The notes under the pieces were generated by a model that did no database searches, was not told the origin of the DNA, and worked only from the letters and a program-made list of their open reading frames with translations. Positions 39,716 to 41,621 of a DNA stretch of 41,621 nt are shown piece by piece. The DNA comes from Prevotella sp. Its GTDB lineage: Bacteria > Bacteroidota > Bacteroidia > Bacteroidales > Bacteroidaceae. Numbering within the stretch: the first letter of the stretch is position 1; every line of letters begins with the position of its first letter. The position numbers were made by a program, and so were the translations under genes. The stretch is from assembly GCA_017483805.1 (NCBI GenBank), contig JAFUUL010000100.1:1-41621 (forward strand), in the 5' to 3' direction.

Positions 39716-41524
39716 ATGAAACGGAATAAATATATAGGTATTGCGATGATGGCGGCTGGCATGCTTGCCGCCACATCGTGCACCGATTTCAGCGATTATA
39801 ACGAGACACCTGTGGACCAGATGCCCTCTGGTGACTTGACGCTGTGGGAGAATATCTCGCAGAACAGTCAACTGTCCGACTTTGCCTCGCTGGTGCGTCA
39901 GAGCGGCTACGATGCCGAGTTGAACACACCGCGTTCACTGACGGTTTGGGCTCCTGTCAATGGTACTTTCAACGTGTCGGATTTTCAGGGCCTGAGCAAG
40001 GAGGACCTGCTGAACCAGTTTGTGAAAAACCACATTGCTGAGTATAGCCATGCAGCCACAGGTAAGGTGGAAGAGCGCGTGCACATGCTGAATGAGAAGT
40101 CCTTCGATTTCCTGGGTGACGGCAGTTATACCTTTGGCAAGATTGGCATCACATCAGCCAACCTGCCCAGTTCGAATGGCCTGATGCACCTGCTGGACGG
40201 CGCAGCCAAGTTCTATCCCAGCATCTATGAGTATCTCAAGGTGGGAGAGGACATCGACTCTCTGCGCAACCACTTTATGCACTACGAGGAGACCCGTCTC
40301 GACGAGAATGCTTCAGTGAAAGGTCCTTATGTGGATGGTATTCAGACCTACATCGACTCAGTGATGGTGACCACCAACACACTGACGCGCCAGTTGGGTG
40401 CCCTGATTGAGCGCGAGGACAGTTCTTATGCGATGCTGATGCCGACCAACAAGGCATTCCTGGATATGTACAACCGGGTGAAACCTTACTACAACTTCAT
40501 CACGACGACCAAGGTGAACGATGTGGCAGAATATGCCAGTGCTACTGACACGAAGACCAAGACGGTGACGGTGGATGCCGCTTACCTGACCGACTCGCTG
40601 GTGCGCCGCACGATAGTGAACCATCTGGTCTATAGCAACAACAACCATTACAACAAGTGGATTCTTGAGAAGGGAACGCCTGGTGCTACCGACTCGCTTC
40701 GCTCTACGCTGTCTGACCGCAACTCCAAGCGCGACAAGTTCGGCGATGCGTTGAACAAGTTCTCCAATCCTAAGGAGATCCTGCTGGATAGTCAGGTGGG
40801 CGAGCCTATTGAGATGAGTAATGGCTACGGCTACATGGTAGACAGCCTGGCATTCCATCCCTGGGAGTCCTATTGCCCGGAACTGGAGTTCTCTCCACGT
40901 TCATATCTGGCCAACCTCTTCCCCGCTTCGGCCCAGAGCATGAGCATGTCGGTTCCTGACTCTCTCTATGAGACGGTGTTTGGAAAAGATGCTGCCAAGA
41001 AGTCCACCTCATACCGCTATGCATGGATTCAGCCTGGTGGCGACCGTGCCAAGCCTGACTTCTTTATCGGTATGCCGGGTGTCATGTCGACCACCTATAA
41101 TTTCTATGTGGTGTTCATGCCTACGGCTCTGCGTGCCTTCGGTAACGAGCCGCGTCCCAACTGGCTCAACTTCGAGTTGAACTATTGCGATGCCAAGGGC
41201 AATACCCAGAAGTATTGTTTTAGCAGGGCCTATGCCGACAGTCTGAAGACGGGTGGCAAACTGCCCGCCGTTCCGACATCTGTCAACGCCAATACGGCCT
41301 TTACGAATAATCCTGAGAAGACTGATACTGTGTTTATCGGACGTTTCCAGTTCCCCGTCTGCTATGATGGCATCGGTAGCGACTACTATCCCAGTATCAG
41401 GGTCACATCTCCTATTAGTGTGTTTAACAGCACCCAACTTGCCACCTACAGCCGCGACGTGCGCATTGCAGCCTTCCTGCTGAGACCGGTGGAATTGGAC
41501 GAATATGAAGCAAAAAATAAATGA
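39716..41524 (+). CDS. FAS1-domain lipoprotein
   Basis: The start at 39716 gives a lipoprotein signal (MKRNKYIGIAMMAAGMLAATSC); an in-frame ATG eight codons upstream would give a poorer signal. The 602-residue product has FAS1 motifs at about residue 75 (LTVWAPVNGTF), with the unit ending at GLMHLLDGAAKF near 160, and at about 238 (YAMLMPTNKAF), ending with GYGYMVDSLAFHPW near 375. The C-terminal 200 residues (TYNFYVVFMPTAL, WLNFELNYCDAKGNTQKYCF, VRIAAFLLRPVEL) are beta-rich and parallel the C-terminal domain of the preceding protein, suggesting that the two are paralogs. The stop overlaps the next start (ATGA), so the operon continues. Confidence 0.87.
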   Translation: MKRNKYIGIAMMAAGMLAATSCTDFSDYNETPVDQMPSGDLTLWENISQNSQLSDFASLVRQSGYDAELNTPRSLTVWAPVNGTFNVSDFQGLSKEDLLNQFVKNHIAEYSHAATGKVEERVHMLNEKSFDFLGDGSYTFGKIGITSANLPSSNGLMHLLDGAAKFYPSIYEYLKVGEDIDSLRNHFMHYEETRLDENASVKGPYVDGIQTYIDSVMVTTNTLTRQLGALIEREDSSYAMLMPTNKAFLDMYNRVKPYYNFITTTKVNDVAEYASATDTKTKTVTVDAAYLTDSLVRRTIVNHLVYSNNNHYNKWILEKGTPGATDSLRSTLSDRNSKRDKFGDALNKFSNPKEILLDSQVGEPIEMSNGYGYMVDSLAFHPWESYCPELEFSPRSYLANLFPASAQSMSMSVPDSLYETVFGKDAAKKSTSYRYAWIQPGGDRAKPDFFIGMPGVMSTTYNFYVVFMPTALRAFGNEPRPNWLNFELNYCDAKGNTQKYCFSRAYADSLKTGGKLPAVPTSVNANTAFTNNPEKTDTVFIGRFQFPVCYDGIGSDYYPSIRVTSPISVFNSTQLATYSRDVRIAAFLLRPVELDEYEAKNK

Positions 41525-41621
41525 AAATGAAGAGCACCATATTTAATCTTTGGCAGACAGCCAGTCAGCGACTGCTGTTCTGCGTACTGGCATCCTGCTT
41601 CTGCGCCCTCCCCGCAGCGGC
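41521..41621 (+). CDS. Start of an exported protein, cut by the window edge
   Basis: An ATG at 41521 overlaps the previous stop (ATGA); a second ATG is at 41527. The visible 33 residues (KMKSTIFNLWQTASQRLLFC, then VLASCFCALPAA) look like an export signal. Overlap with the FAS1 gene places it in the same operon. The product cannot be identified; another SusC-like or FAS1 protein would be typical. Confidence 0.65.
   Translation, partial: MKMKSTIFNLWQTASQRLLFCVLASCFCALPAA

Noticed and set aside
1-41621. CRISPR arrays, tRNA or rRNA genes, and phage structural genes
   Set aside because: I looked for regularly spaced repeats, tRNA-like cloverleaf ends, rRNA-like sequence and phage proteins, and found none.

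Overview
The window is typical of a gut or rumen Bacteroidales bacterium, most likely Prevotella or a close relative. The reasons are SusC/SusD outer-membrane proteins, Bacteroidetes-type promoters (-7 box TAnnTTTG, -33 box TTTG or TTG), few Shine-Dalgarno sites, and secreted proteins ending in short Prevotella-style tails (IYxxxGxxxN...GLNIV...KK or KPGLYIxNGKKFVVK). This assignment is by inference; no rRNA or tRNA is present.

Region 1 (1-18.3 kb) holds large exported proteins with a pectin theme. It starts with the promoter of a gene running off the left edge. Then come an MG2-like surface protein (242-3049), two leftward family PL11 rhamnogalacturonan lyases in one transcription unit (3050-7841), a divergent 1543-residue protein fusing a PL11-type propeller to a long beta-strand repeat region (8003-12634), and two tandem paralogous secreted proteins with chitobiase C-terminal-like domains (12859-18220). 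Several have a clear -7 box or a hairpin terminator. Together they suggest extracellular attack on rhamnogalacturonan I.

Region 2 (18.3-29.2 kb) looks accessory. It holds a PD-(D/E)XK (Rpn/PDDEXK_2) gene with a probable active-site substitution, a GNAT acetyltransferase preceded by and overlapping a 55-codon ORF (toxin-antitoxin-like), and a symmetric locus. In that locus two paralogous secreted proteins lie back to back (20366-23305 leftward, 26265-29111 rightward), with an AAA-ATPase/PDDEXK_9 gene and a tyrosine recombinase between them. The paralogs' 5' regions carry 24-bp inverted repeats (22/24 matching) flanking about 2.8 kb. One strong promoter lies just inside the left repeat and points at the left gene; the right gene has no good promoter. 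This is the layout expected of a recombinase-driven promoter switch that alternates two surface or secreted proteins, and it is the main discovery candidate here.

Region 3 (29.3-41.6 kb, continuing past the edge) is one rightward operon behind a textbook promoter and a 5' leader hairpin: FAS1 (fasciclin) lipoprotein, SusC-like TonB-dependent transporter, SusD-like lipoprotein, two more FAS1-type lipoproteins, then the start of another exported protein. No CAZyme or regulator is visible in the part shown, so the ligand is unknown.
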